64,000 nt of DNA. Origin: JBBBNV01 sp037137075. Lineage in GTDB: Bacteria > Bacillota > Bacilli > Paenibacillales > NBRC-103111. Location of the stretch: assembly GCF_037137075.1 (NCBI RefSeq), contig NZ_JBBBNV010000012.1, positions 62,001 through 126,000 on the forward strand, read 5' to 3'. Numbering within the stretch: position 1 is the first letter of the stretch; each line of letters begins with the position of its first letter. The position numbers and the translations under genes were made by a program. Positions 16,678-26,600 of this stretch are shown one piece after another. The notes beneath the pieces were generated by a model. It worked only from the letters and a program-made list of their open reading frames with translations. It had not been told where the DNA came from and did not search any database.

Positions 16678-17148
16678 ATGGCGCGATTGGAATATCGCCA
16701 GTACGGGGAGTGGGAGACGCAGTTCCCGCTGCTTTATTATTATGACGGGATTGATCAGGATGAGGTGTCGCTGCGTTTTGCCTGCGATTACTTCGTCAAG
16801 GACGGCGTCGTGTACGAGAAAACCTCCTGCAGCATCGAACCGCATGCATATGTTATTTATGTGCGGCGTTCTGCCGATGAATATGTAGTTGACAGTACCC
16901 GGCAGACGCCTCCGGCGTTCCGCTGGGGGGGCATTCGCATTGAGCTGAGGGAATTTATGGAATACTCGGACCAGCATCCGGTGCGCCATACGTTCCGGTA
17001 TTCGGACGATGATGACGCCTTATTGTGCCTGCAGTCGGACTATCTCGTATGGGATGGCAGCGAATGGGCGAAGACGTCCGCCGAGATTGATGAGGACCGC
17101 CGTGTCTATGTGTATTATGCGACCCGGACGGCGGCGGGGCGCATCTAA
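16678..17148 (+). CDS. Hypothetical protein with duplicated domain
   Basis: 156 residues. ATG at 16678 after AGAGGGGG. The sequence is a duplication: 'LRFACDYFVKDGVVYEKTSC' at about 40-60 and 'LCLQSDYLVWDGSEWAKTSA' at about 118-138, each followed by a short strand ('YVIYVRR' / 'VYVYYATR'). No signal peptide; beta-rich and acidic. It begins the operon that continues with a lipoprotein, an ATP-grasp ligase and a DUF350 protein, with 20 bp to the next gene. Family not recognised. Confidence 0.78.
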   Translation: MARLEYRQYGEWETQFPLLYYYDGIDQDEVSLRFACDYFVKDGVVYEKTSCSIEPHAYVIYVRRSADEYVVDSTRQTPPAFRWGGIRIELREFMEYSDQHPVRHTFRYSDDDDALLCLQSDYLVWDGSEWAKTSAEIDEDRRVYVYYATRTAAGRI

Positions 17149-17168
17149 CTTCATATGGGGAGAAGAAC

Positions 17169-17501
17169 ATGGAACAACAAACGGGTTCAACCAGTAAAAC
17201 AACGAGGCTTTTCAGTCTGTTTATGGCGACTGCGCTCGCCGTTGGGACGGCCGGCTGCTCCTCGTCCGGTTCACGGGATTGTGTAGACAGGAACCAGGAC
17301 GGTTATTGCGATGACGGCGGCGGCAGCAGCAGTCACAGCACCGGCTACTATCGGAGCGGGGGAGGCGGCACAGGAGGAACTACGGGCGGCACAGTCACCG
17401 ATTCGAGCGGCAAAAGCAGCAGCTCGTCCAGCGGCATCTCCAGCGGTACATCGGGGTCCAAGGGCGGCATAGGCAGCTCCAGCTCGAGCAGCAGCAGCTA
17501 G
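17169..17501 (+). CDS. Ser/Gly-rich lipoprotein
   Basis: 110 residues. Start after GGGGAGAAGAAC. Lipobox 'AVGTAGC' at about 24-30 predicts lipid attachment to Cys30. The mature part has 'CVDRNQDGYCDD', a calcium-binding-loop-like Cys pair, then a low-complexity tail of Gly, Thr and Ser ending in eight Ser. Its place before a glutathionylspermidine-synthase-like ligase parallels E. coli yjfM/yjfC, where a lipoprotein precedes the ligase; it might be the ligase's substrate, which is inference. Confidence 0.82.
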   Translation: MEQQTGSTSKTTRLFSLFMATALAVGTAGCSSSGSRDCVDRNQDGYCDDGGGSSSHSTGYYRSGGGGTGGTTGGTVTDSSGKSSSSSSGISSGTSGSKGGIGSSSSSSSS

Positions 17502-17514
17502 AAGGAGCTTAGAG

Positions 17515-18873
17515 ATGATGATGGAGCATAAATCATACGCCGGCCCTGCGCAGGAGCGTGCAGATTCAGCTTGGACCGAGCCTGTACCGGCGCGGCGGGC
17601 CCCTTGTCGGCTGGATTACCCGGCTGAACGTGAGAGGCTGTACGGGCCGATACGGGAAGAAGGCACCTTCACCTGGGACGTGATGTATGAGGAGGAGTAT
17701 GCGCTTGCCGGGGTGTATTACATAGATCCGGCTTTACGTCAGGAGCTTGCTCACGCGACAGAGCGGCTGAGCCGCGTGATGAACCGGACTGTGCAGGTCA
17801 TTTTGCAGGGCGGGGATGATTTGCTGCGGGAGCTGGGAATTCCTGAGGCGGCGCTTGCTGCGGTGCGGGTCAGCTTATCTGATGCGCATCCGACGATCAT
17901 TGGGCGGTTCGATTTCGCTCAAACCACCGCCGGGTTAAAAATGCTGGAATTCAACAGTGATACCCCTACCGGCATTGTCGAGGCGTATTACGTCAATGGC
18001 CGGGTCTGCGAGGCTTATGGATGTCCGGACCCGAACGCCGGAATGGCGGAGCATTTCCGCACGGCGTTTGAGGAGGCGATATCGCTGTACCGGAGCCGGG
18101 GACTGGCGGTGGATTCGATCGTGTTCAGCGCGCTGGATTGGCACGAGGAGGATGCGGGTACCACGCGTTACCTGCTGCAGGCCTCCGGTCTCCACGGTAT
18201 TTTTGCGGGACTCGGCGATTTGCGCGTATACGGGGATCGCTTGTGTCTGCCGGACCGTGATGGAGCGCATCATCCCATTGATGTGCTGTACCGGCTGCAT
18301 GCGCTGGAGAAGCTGAGCGAGGAGCGGGACGAGATCGACGGCTACCCGACGGGAGCCCACGTGCTGGACCTGATGGCGAGGGGGCGCCTGGCCGCGATCA
18401 ATCCGCCCTCTGCGCTCGTCTCCCAGACGAAGGCGCTGCAGGCGCTTATATGGAGCCTGCATGAGCAGGGGCAATTTTACACGGAGGAAGAGCATCGGGA
18501 TATACAGGCGTATATGCTGCCGACCTACATGGATAACCGCTTTCAAGGGCGGATGCCTTATGTCAGCAAGCCGATTTTTGGACGCGAAGGCGGGGCGGTG
18601 ACGCTGCATGACGCGGACGGGACGGTGGAGGAACAGGACGGGGAACAACTGTATTGGGAGCAGCCGATGATCTTCCAGAAGCGGGTCGATTTGCCGCAGA
18701 TTGAGGTAGAGACGCTGCAAGGCCCGCTGCAAGGGCATCTGCTGTGGGGCTCGTTCTGCATCGCAGGAAGGGCATCGGCGGTGGTCGCCAGGGTAGGGGG
18801 ACGCATTACGGGGAATATGGCTTACTATTTGCCGGTTGGACTCGGCGCGATGGTGATGGAGAAGGGAGAATAA
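17515..18873 (+). CDS. Glutathionylspermidine synthase-like ATP-grasp ligase
   Basis: 452 residues. ATG at 17515, 7 bases after AAGGAG. The protein has the fold of the C-terminal synthetase of glutathionylspermidine synthase, an ATP-grasp enzyme joining an amine to a carboxylate. Visible signatures: 'LKMLEFNSDTPTGIVEA' (about 140), 'PIDVLYRLHALEKL' (about 258), 'KPIFGREGGAVTLH' (ATP-binding, about 350), 'MIFQKRVDLP' and the Gly-rich end 'RVGGRITGNMAYYLP'. Low-GC Gram-positives do not make glutathione, so the true substrate is probably a different amine or peptide. Flanked by a lipoprotein and a DUF350 protein, the same set as E. coli yjfL/M/C. Confidence 0.88.
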   Translation: MMMEHKSYAGPAQERADSAWTEPVPARRAPCRLDYPAERERLYGPIREEGTFTWDVMYEEEYALAGVYYIDPALRQELAHATERLSRVMNRTVQVILQGGDDLLRELGIPEAALAAVRVSLSDAHPTIIGRFDFAQTTAGLKMLEFNSDTPTGIVEAYYVNGRVCEAYGCPDPNAGMAEHFRTAFEEAISLYRSRGLAVDSIVFSALDWHEEDAGTTRYLLQASGLHGIFAGLGDLRVYGDRLCLPDRDGAHHPIDVLYRLHALEKLSEERDEIDGYPTGAHVLDLMARGRLAAINPPSALVSQTKALQALIWSLHEQGQFYTEEEHRDIQAYMLPTYMDNRFQGRMPYVSKPIFGREGGAVTLHDADGTVEEQDGEQLYWEQPMIFQKRVDLPQIEVETLQGPLQGHLLWGSFCIAGRASAVVARVGGRITGNMAYYLPVGLGAMVMEKGE

Positions 18874-18879
18874 CGTTTT

Positions 18880-19320
18880 ATGATGCTCGGCCAGTGGGAC
18901 AATATTATGAATTTCTTGATGTATGCGGGGGTCACGCTTCCGATGCTGGCGCTCGGTATCGTTATATTTATGGTGACGACGCCGTATAACGAATACCGTT
19001 TAATCCGCGAAGGGGCGAATACCGACGACCCGGTCAAATTTGCCGCAGCCAAAGCGGCCTCGCACGATCTCGGGGGCAAAATTCTCGGCCTGTCGCTTGT
19101 GCTGGCGTCCGCTATTTATCATTCTGTCAGCCTGTGGGACTTGGTAGTGTGGGGGATTCTCGGCATTGTATTTCAAATTATCGTGTTTTATTTGTTTGAG
19201 CTGATAACGCCGTTTCGGGTTGTGTCGGAAATTCCGAAGGGCAACGTGGCGGTCGGCATATTTGCTTCGCGGCTTAGTGTAGCCACGGGCCTGCTGATGG
19301 CCGCGTTAATCAGTTATTAA
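18880..19320 (+). CDS. DUF350 membrane protein
   Basis: 146 residues with four membrane helices. It starts 7 bp after the ligase stop (GGAGAATAACGTTTT before ATG). 'TPYNEYRLIREGANTDDPV' is followed by 'AAKAASHDLGGKILGLS' and a conserved-looking 'LVVWGILGIVFQIIVFYLFE'. This duplicated two-helix organisation is the DUF350 (YjfL) type. DUF350 genes accompany GSP-type ligases in many bacteria, sometimes with phage-shock genes; a membrane-linked role with the ligase is likely but untested. Confidence 0.87.
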   Translation: MMLGQWDNIMNFLMYAGVTLPMLALGIVIFMVTTPYNEYRLIREGANTDDPVKFAAAKAASHDLGGKILGLSLVLASAIYHSVSLWDLVVWGILGIVFQIIVFYLFELITPFRVVSEIPKGNVAVGIFASRLSVATGLLMAALISY

Positions 19321-19416
19321 GTAAATTCGGCAGCCTCTCTGAAAGAGGCGGAGCCGAAGCCGATCATATGTGCGTGCAGCTTGTCGCGGTAAATGAACTT
19401 TACCGTGCATTAATGC

Positions 19417-19470
19417 CAAAGAACCTTCCTCTCCACGCTTCAGTGGAACGGAAGGTTCTTTGATTTTAAC
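19417..19470. terminator. Bidirectional terminator
   Basis: CCAAAGAACCTTCC pairs with GGAAGGTTCTTTG; T/A-rich flanks on both sides. Lies between the convergent DUF350 gene and the MFS exporter. Confidence 0.8.
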
Positions 19471-19500
19471 CGGGGCGGCCCTCGAGGATCGTGTGTCCGT

Positions 19501-21030
19501 TTAGTGTGAGGCTGCAACAGGCTCTTCCGCCGCGGCCGGATCCAGTCTGTCCCGGCCCATCATTAACGCCGCCGCCAAGGCCAGAACGGCAGGCACAAGA
19601 CTCCAAGCGAAGGTCATGGCGATAGAGGAGGATAAGCTTTCCGTAATGCGGCTTAACGTCGCTTCGTCAATCGATTGACGGAAGACGGGGTTCAGCAGCT
19701 TGTCCGGGCTGCCGATATCGACAGTGGGCGGCACATTTGCCGCATGGCTTCCCCAAATTTGCGCCAGCTTGCTGACGAGCGCATGGTTCTGAATGATGCC
19801 GAAGACCGTGATGCCCAGCATCATGCCAAGAGATCGGTTGAAATTGAGCGTCGAGCTGGCGGCCCCGCGTTGGGCGGCCGGGAAGGATTGCAGTGCGGAG
19901 CTGCTCAGCACGGAGAAGGACGCTCCGATGCCCAAACCGACCAGTACCATATACACCGTAATGAGAGGGCGTGACGAATTTCCGATAAAAAGCGCCAGCA
20001 GGGCTAGCCCGGCAACCAGAATCAGGAGCGTCGCCAGCATAATGGTCCGGTACGGCAGCCTTGTCATAAGAAATCCGCCTGCGGTTGCTGTCACAACGGA
20101 GCTGAGCATCATCGGGAGCAGCACAAGTCCTGCATTGGATGCCGAGCCGCCAAGCACGCCCTGAATAAAAATCGGGATAAACAGGGAGGCGGTCATGAAT
20201 GCCGCCCCGCTCAGCATGGCAATCAGATTACTGGATGTATACAGGCGGCTGCGGAACATGCGGAAGGAAATGATCGGCTCCGCCGCTTTGCGCTCCACGT
20301 GGACGAGCAGCGCAGTCAGTGCAGCAAAGCCGGCCAAAAGCCCCAGCATTTGCGGTGAGCCCCAGGCAAACGCTTTGCCGCCAAGCTCCAGAGCCAGGAT
20401 TAGACATGTGATGGCTCCGAGCAGCAGAACGGCGCCAAGCCAATCAATTTTTTGCCGAGTGTGGGCGGCCGATTCTTTGTAGAACAATGTAACGAACAGA
20501 AAGGCAATCAGGCCGAGCGGCAGGTTAATATAGAAAATCCAGGCCCAATGAATTTGATCGGTAATGTAGCCGCCGAGCAGGGGGGCGGCCACACTGGACA
20601 AGCCGAATACGGCGCCGAATGCCCCGGTCATTTTCCCTCTGTCCTTGGGTGCGATGACATCGAACATGATGGTAAATGCAATTGAAACCATCGCTCCGGC
20701 ACCGATGCCCTGTACCGCCCGGTACAAGCTCAGCTGGACAATGGATTCCGCTGTGCCGCTTAACGCCGAGCCCAGCATAAAAACGAGGATGCCGAAGACG
20801 AAAAACCGTTTGCGCCCGTACATATCCGACAGCTTCCCGAAAATCGGCATCCCGGCCATCTCCGCTGCCATATAGGCCGAGGTGACCCATACGAATTTGT
20901 CGAGGCCTCCCATTTCTCCGACAATGGTCCCCATGGCGGTAGCGACAATGGTATTGTCCATCGACGCCATCAGAATCGAGAGCAGCAGTCCTGCCATAAT
21001 GAAACCGATATTTTGTTTCGTTTTGACCAT
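19501..21030 (-). CDS. MFS drug:H+ antiporter, 14-TM (DHA2/EmrB-QacA type)
   Basis: 509 residues with 14 predicted membrane helices. The motif A region 'GKLSDMYGRKRFFVFG' (about 65-80), motif B-like 'LYRAVQGIGAGAMV' (about 103) and motif C 'VFGLSSVAAPLLGGYI' (about 143-158) identify an antiporter. 'LASMDNTIVATA'-type motif D1 is seen at about 22-32 (ASMDNTIVATA). Exports hydrophobic drugs or dyes in exchange for protons. The start at 21030 follows AGGGGTAGGAAC. No repressor gene is adjacent, but inverted repeats lie upstream. Confidence 0.92.
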   Translation of the reverse strand: MVKTKQNIGFIMAGLLLSILMASMDNTIVATAMGTIVGEMGGLDKFVWVTSAYMAAEMAGMPIFGKLSDMYGRKRFFVFGILVFMLGSALSGTAESIVQLSLYRAVQGIGAGAMVSIAFTIMFDVIAPKDRGKMTGAFGAVFGLSSVAAPLLGGYITDQIHWAWIFYINLPLGLIAFLFVTLFYKESAAHTRQKIDWLGAVLLLGAITCLILALELGGKAFAWGSPQMLGLLAGFAALTALLVHVERKAAEPIISFRMFRSRLYTSSNLIAMLSGAAFMTASLFIPIFIQGVLGGSASNAGLVLLPMMLSSVVTATAGGFLMTRLPYRTIMLATLLILVAGLALLALFIGNSSRPLITVYMVLVGLGIGASFSVLSSSALQSFPAAQRGAASSTLNFNRSLGMMLGITVFGIIQNHALVSKLAQIWGSHAANVPPTVDIGSPDKLLNPVFRQSIDEATLSRITESLSSSIAMTFAWSLVPAVLALAAALMMGRDRLDPAAAEEPVAASH

Positions 21031-21095
21031 TTTGTTCCTACCCCTTTTACTCCATATCCGATCCGCAGCGGCGTCCCGCCATCTTGTTTCCGTCG

Positions 21096-21141
21096 GTGGT
21101 AGACCAAGTGTAAACCACCAATACTGACAGCTGTGTGTCAG
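21096..21141. promoter_or_regulatory. Paired inverted repeats upstream of the exporter
   Basis: GGTGGT-13 bases-ACCACC (21096-21120) and CTGACA-GCTGTG-TGTCAG (21124-21141) sit 66-111 bp upstream of the exporter start. They are candidate repressor sites (MarR or TetR type). No confident -35/-10 pair was found for the minus strand. Confidence 0.4.
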
Positions 21142-21299
21142 GGATGGTGTGGCGGTCGGATGAATTTTGAAGAGTCGGTTCAGGCAAATGAAACGCGCCT
21201 ATCCAGGGCGCTGTTATGAAGGCGGCTGGGATAGAGCGCCGTTCGTTGGAATAGGCAATCGCCGTGCTTTCCCGCCATGCATTGTGTGGTTGTTCACGG

Positions 21300-21305
21300 T
21301 ATAAT
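21300..21305 (+). promoter_or_regulatory. -10 element before the sulfurtransferase
   Basis: A perfect TATAAT 40 bases before the start codon; the -35 is not clear. Confidence 0.4.
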
Positions 21306-21345
21306 GGAAACAGCTGGACAATTCAGACGAGAGCGGGGAGAAGAA

Positions 21346-22185
21346 ATGAAAGCAATCGTAAGCAAGCAGTGGCTGCTGGCCCGGCTGTATGAGCAGGATC
21401 TGGTCATTGCGGACTGCCGCTTTGTGCTGGGCCAGCCCGATGCGGGGCGTACGGCGTACGAGCAGGGGCATATCCCGGGCGCGCGGTATTTCGATTTGGA
21501 GCGGGAGCTGTCTGCGCCGGTTACGGCTCATGGGGGGCGGCATCCGCTGCCGGATATGGACGAGCTGGCCGGCCTTCTGGGCCGTCACGGCATTGACCGC
21601 CAGACGCGTATCGTTGCGTACGACGATCAGGGCGGGGCGATGGCGTCCCGGTTGTGGTGGCTGCTGCGTTATCTGGGACACGAGCAGGTGTATGTCATGG
21701 ACGGCGGCTTCAGCCAGTGGCGGCAGGAGGGCTATCCGGTGACGGCTGCGCCGCCTGCGATCGCCGTACCGAAGCAGTACATCCCCGAGCTGCAGCCGGA
21801 TATGCTGCTCAGCGCGGAGGAGGTCCGGTCGCGCCTCGGGGCAAGCGGCACCGTACTGCTGGACTCCCGCGAGGAGCGCCGATATCTGGGGCTGGAGGAG
21901 CCGATTGATAAGGCGGCGGGCCATATTCCGGGCGCGGTCAATCTGTTCTGGAAGGGCGTGCTGGACGAGAATGGCCGCTGGAAGCGGCTGGAGGGACAGC
22001 AGCAGCGATTGGCGGGTTTGGACAAGGACAAGGAAATTGTCGTGTACTGCGGCTCCGGCGTCACCGCCTGCCCGAACGTGCTGGCCCTGCAGGAAGCGGG
22101 CTTTCCCCATGTGAAGCTGTATGCGGGTAGCTGGAGCGATTGGATCAGCTATCCCGACAATCCGGTTGCGACGGGGGAAAAGTAA
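21346..22185 (+). CDS. Two-domain rhodanese-type sulfurtransferase
   Basis: 279 residues. ATG at 21346 after GGGGAGAAGAA. Two rhodanese domains. The N-terminal one has 'IADCRFVLGQPDAGR', 'GHIPGARYFDLERELS', and 'YDDQGGAMASRLWWLLR', where Asp replaces the catalytic Cys, so it is inactive. The C-terminal domain has 'LLDSREERRYLG', 'GHIPGAVNLFW' and the active loop 'VVYCGSGVTACPN'. Moves sulfane sulfur between thiosulfate or mercaptopyruvate and an acceptor such as a thiol or cyanide. Cytoplasmic; monocistronic. Confidence 0.93.
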   Translation: MKAIVSKQWLLARLYEQDLVIADCRFVLGQPDAGRTAYEQGHIPGARYFDLERELSAPVTAHGGRHPLPDMDELAGLLGRHGIDRQTRIVAYDDQGGAMASRLWWLLRYLGHEQVYVMDGGFSQWRQEGYPVTAAPPAIAVPKQYIPELQPDMLLSAEEVRSRLGASGTVLLDSREERRYLGLEEPIDKAAGHIPGAVNLFWKGVLDENGRWKRLEGQQQRLAGLDKDKEIVVYCGSGVTACPNVLALQEAGFPHVKLYAGSWSDWISYPDNPVATGEK

Positions 22186-22215
22186 GAGCTGAGAGGCCGC
22201 GTCGGACGCGGGTTT

Positions 22216-22259
22216 GGGGGTTGTGACAGGTTATGAGCATGTAACCTGTCGCAGCCCTC
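22216..22259 (+). terminator. Hairpin after the sulfurtransferase
   Basis: GACAGGTTA / TAACCTGTC is a perfect 9-bp stem around an 8-base loop, extended by GGGGG/CCCTC. It is followed only by CTTTGGGCTTTTCTG, so it is a weak terminator. Confidence 0.6.
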
Positions 22260-22274
22260 TTTGGGCTTTTCTGT

Positions 22275-22290
22275 CAACAGCTTGCAAACA
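22275..22290 (+). repeat. Imperfect direct repeat, left of DUF6602 islet
   Basis: CAACAGCTTGCAAACA; matches CAACAAGCTGCAAACA at 23421-23436 at 13 of 16 positions. Between the sites lies 1.1 kb of lower-GC DNA with a single gene. Between here and 22658 there is one more open frame (to 22648, ending 'YWRDIIW') whose second half looks like coding but is unrecognised. Confidence 0.35.
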
Positions 22291-22658
22291 TGAACCCGAG
22301 GAAAGCAGTTGCAGGAACTCCGGAACCAGCCGCAGTCAGGCAGTCGGATCAGGTTGTTGTTGAATGCTCGGATGCTTTGCTTGCGGTCATTCACAAACAG
22401 GCATGGCGAATCCTTTGTTTGTGAGCAGGGGAAAGACTAATTTCGGGAGCAATTCTCTTGCGTTTTGTTGCTGTTATCGGTGGACCTTAGTTTGTAAAAA
22501 TTCAATAGCAGGAACATGCAAATTCGGGAGTGTGGAGCAAAATACAAACAATATCATCTCTGATGACCTGTACAAGTACCAAAAATCTATTCAGAAAAAA
22601 GCGAGAAAAAGTCGTTCTCAAGAATATTGGAGAGACATCATTTGGTAGGAGGAGTGTT

Positions 22659-23387
22659 ATGACTAATAAAGTGAATATGAAAGAATTGTTTCTTGAAATG
22701 CAGCAGGACATGCTTATGAAATTATCTCTCATACGCAAGCATGTTACACATGCCCCGACCAAAGGGAATGCTGTTGAATTCAGTTGGATCGAGTTTCTTG
22801 GTACTTATTTGCCGAACAGATACTGTGTAGATACTGCCTTTATTGTGGATCATACTGGGACACGTAGTGACCAAATTGATCTGGTCATTTACGATCAACA
22901 GTACTCCCCATTCGTTTTTTGTCATGCTGGTGTCAAATATATTCCGGCTGAGAGTGTCTATGCAATTTTTGAAGTAAAACAAACATTAAACAAACAGCAT
23001 ATTGAATATGCTGCTAAGAAGGCAAAGTCGGTTCGTGCGCTCAAACGGACATCTGTACCTATTGTTCATGCTGGTGGTACTTATCCACCACGGCCAGTTT
23101 TCGACATTGTAGCTGGTATAATTACTACTTCTTCAGACTGGAAACCACCATTTGGAAAGTCATTTCAGGAGGTAACCGGAGCGTTGGAACCTTTGCAACG
23201 GCTCAACATTGGCTGTACATTGGACAGCGGTTCATTTCTTCTACAACCGGATGGGACATTTGATACAAGTTCAAAAGAGGAGACTTGGATTTTCTTTTTT
23301 ATTAAATTATTCACTCAACTACAAAACCTTGGGACCGTTCCTGCAATGGATATAGATTTGTACAGTCAGGCGCTTGACTCTATTTAA
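22659..23387 (+). CDS. DUF6602 protein, PD-(D/E)XK nuclease-like
   Basis: 242 residues. ATG at 22659 follows TAGGAGGAG with a 6-base spacer. 'RSDQIDLVIYDQQYSP' (about 70-85) and 'ESVYAIFEVKQTLN' (about 100-113) give the D ... E-x-K arrangement of PD-(D/E)XK nucleases and match what I know of DUF6602; the N-terminal 'GNAVEFSWIEFLGTYLPNRY' is the usual DNA-end helical part. No signal peptide or partner gene is adjacent. Codon and base use are AT-rich compared with neighbours, which suggests acquisition by transfer. Nuclease activity and target are inferred only. Confidence 0.78.
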   Translation: MTNKVNMKELFLEMQQDMLMKLSLIRKHVTHAPTKGNAVEFSWIEFLGTYLPNRYCVDTAFIVDHTGTRSDQIDLVIYDQQYSPFVFCHAGVKYIPAESVYAIFEVKQTLNKQHIEYAAKKAKSVRALKRTSVPIVHAGGTYPPRPVFDIVAGIITTSSDWKPPFGKSFQEVTGALEPLQRLNIGCTLDSGSFLLQPDGTFDTSSKEETWIFFFIKLFTQLQNLGTVPAMDIDLYSQALDSI

Positions 23388-23420
23388 AGAATTCGACATC
23401 ATCGATTTGCAAATAACCGC

Positions 23421-23436
23421 CAACAAGCTGCAAACA
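23421..23436 (+). repeat. Imperfect direct repeat, right of DUF6602 islet
   Basis: The partner of 22275-22290. From here to 23637 there is no gene; a CGTGCTGA...TCAGCACG inverted repeat (about 23543-23583) and AGAGCGGGCAA...TTGCCCGCTCT (about 23618-23658) are hairpins, the latter overlapping the kinase stop codon without a T-run. Confidence 0.35.
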
Positions 23437-23637
23437 GCAGGGTTGTAGCTATCCACCTTTTGGGTTTGGTTCAGACCCGGATCTTCATTCAGAATGATTC
23501 AGAATATCTTCGATACAATCCTTCCTCCTGAGGGGGAGCGATCGTGCTGACGTTAAGGCCGGAGCCAGCTCGAAATCAGCACGAGCTCCATTCGTGGGTT
23601 CATCCTTGCTTGCTCAAGAGCGGGCAACAATTCGCAC

Positions 23638-26600
23638 TCAGGGCTTGCCCGCTCTGAACGTGATTGTTGTGCCTTGGCACGGAGCACTGCTGATGCTGAG
23701 GCCTCTGCCGTAGATTTGGCGAAGGCGGCGGTCTGTGTTGCGAAGCCCTATGCCGGGGCTTTCCCCGGACATATCCTCCAGCACCTGCTTCAAAATATGA
23801 TCCTCCATGCCGATGCCGTCGTCCGATACCCGGATTTCGATATGGTGGCTGCGTTCTTCAGCTGCAATATGCACGGTTCCTCCCTCAATCCGTCTCAGTA
23901 CACCGTGATGGACTGCGTTCTCAACCAGGGTCTGGATTGACAGAGGGGGGAGCGGAGCAGACAGCAGCCGATCGGGCACCTCCCACTGCACATGGAGCCG
24001 ATTGCCGAAGCGTTCCTGCTCGATAAACAGATAGGCTTTGACCAGTGACAGCTCCTGCATCAACGGCACTACCCGCTCGGAATTGCGGAAATCGAAGCTG
24101 GCCCGCAAATATTTGCCGAATACATCCAGCAGGGATCTCATGCGTCCGATGTCGATTTGGCTCAGGGCCGCGATGGAGTTAAGCGTGTTGAACAGGAAAT
24201 GCGGCTGAACCTGGGCTTGCAGCCAAGCCGCTTCCATCCGCAGCCGTTCACCGGCCGACAGCTTCAGCTCCGTGAGTGCCCGTACGCGATGCTGCAGCTC
24301 CAGGCTGTCGGCGGGCTTGGTCACATAATCATTGGCCCCGGCCAGAAAACCGGCGGCTATATCCTCGGGCTGGCTGCGGGCTGTCAGGAGCAGCACGGGC
24401 AGCTCTGACATCGAGAAGCGCAGCCGTATCGTTTGTGTCAGCTCGTAGCCGGACATGCGGGGCATCATGACATCCGACACAACCAAATCCCATTCCTCCT
24501 CGTCTATGAGCTTCATGGCATCATGCCCGGAATACACAGCAGTAACCTCATAGCGCTGCTTGGGCAGCATTCCTTCCAGAATCCGCAGATTCACAGGATC
24601 GTCATCCACGACGAGCACTCGGGGTCTAATTGTTCTGGCTTCCAATACTGCATCGGAAGACTCTGAATCGGAGGCTGCTTCTGCAGCGGTTTGCTTCGCC
24701 GCGCCCTTCCAGTCGTTTTCTCCCGGCGCAGGCAGGGGCGCAGGCGGTGCTGCTTCCGAAGCCAAGGGCAGGGTAAGCCTGAAAATAGAGCCTTGTCCCG
24801 GCCCCGACTGTACCTCCAGCGTGCCGCCGTGCAGCTCGGCCAGCTGCCGGCTGATGCTTAGGCCGAGGCCGATTCCGCCGCCAAGGGCGGTTATGCTGGA
24901 ATCTGCTTGTTCATAGGGCTCAAAAAGCCGCTGCTGCGCCTCCGGCTCGATCCCGATTCCGGTGTCCTCCACCTCAAGGACCGCCAGCTTCTCCTGAACG
25001 GCCGCCCGAATCGTGATATGGCCTTGTGCTGTAAACTTAACCGCATTATGAATCAGGTTGAATAAAATTTGGACCAGTCTGTTCTCATCGGCCAGAACCG
25101 GAGGGAACGATTCGGGAATCTCATTGCGCAGCTCAAGGGGCTTGCCCTCCAGCATAAAATCCATCATATCGATAACGCCCGCCGTTGCCGCCTGTGCTTG
25201 TATGGCTTTCGGTTGGAGGCGCAGTCCCTTGGCCTGCAGCCGGTCCAAGTCCATAAGGTCATTCAGCAGCAAGGACATGCGCTTCCCGACGCGAACAAGC
25301 AGTTCAAGCCTTTCCCGGCCCGCAGGGCGGACAGCTTGTTCCTCTAACACGCTGCGCGCAATATTAATCATCCCATGCAAAGGGTTACGAAGCTCATGGG
25401 AGGTGTTGGCGAGGAAATCATTTTTTTGCTTATCCGCTTTCTGCAGCTCTGAAGCCAGCTGCGCCGTTTGCTGCAAATTCCGGAAGTACAATCTGAACCA
25501 GTAGGAGGCAAAAGCCAGAAACATAACGATAAAGTCTACCGGGTAAAAATGAATGGACCGTAAGCCGTAGTTGAAATTATACATAAGGCCCCAGCTCAAA
25601 TTGATAGCCGAGCTGACAAACACGAGCCATAAAAAAATCGCGTCTCCGTCAAACCGCAGTGTAGCGCGCAGGGTCAAGACCGGTACATAGAGGAACCCTG
25701 CGAGCATGATAGGAATGGTGTACAGGTCCACAATGGAGGCATAGGTTGACGGCAGCAGTATAACCACAATGGTCACGCCCAGAACGATCGCCCCGTAGTA
25801 CATGTGCCAGGGCCGCTTCTGCAGCTTGGGATAGAGCTGGTGCACGCAGAGGATCAGCAGGGCCGCTACCCAGATATAGCTGAGGATGTTCAGCTTTAAG
25901 CTGACGGAATAAGGCAATTTCAGCCAGGCAAGCAGCAGCTTATCGTCTGTTACGAGGACAGACAGAGCGGCGCTAATCATCATTAGAGCAAGAGAAAGCA
26001 GCGCCCGGTACCGCGCCCCCATGATGTACAGAATGAGCGCATACACCACATGAATGAGCAGGAACACGCAAACCAGCAATTGCATGGACATGGAAAACTG
26101 CTTGTGGCCCATGACAACGTTCTCGGTTCCGAACTGAATCGAATTGAGCAGTCCGCCCTGGACCAAATTGCCGAAATTGGCGGCATGGATAACAATCTCT
26201 ATTTCAGATTTATCAGTCCAAAACACGACATTATACGGGCCTTCGAAAGCGTCCGTTTCGTCGGCTGTTGTGCCCGGCACGCCGGCCGCCCCCAGCTTGA
26301 CGCCATCCACGTACAGCTCGGAGGACGTTGCCGTACTGGGCATCGCAATCGCCAGTCTTTTTTCGCCGGGAGCTTCGAACTGGATGAACAATTGGTAGCT
26401 TCCATAGCCGGTCGTCTGCTCCGGATCGGCAAGCTGTCCCTTCCACGAGCCGGGCAGAGTAAGGGAGACCCCTCCTGTCCGAGGGGAATCGGGATTTTCG
26501 CGCAGCAGAAACCGCCCGGGATAGAACGTCCATTCGCCCTCCAGCAGAATCGGTCGATTCAGCGAGGTATCTCGAAGATCGAGTACACCGTCCACGGCAA

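Noticed and set aside
22364..22648. Open frame ending 'YWRDIIW' before the DUF6602 gene
   Set aside because: The second half looks coding but the first half is not, with no start signal; recorded only as a possible remnant in the islet finding.
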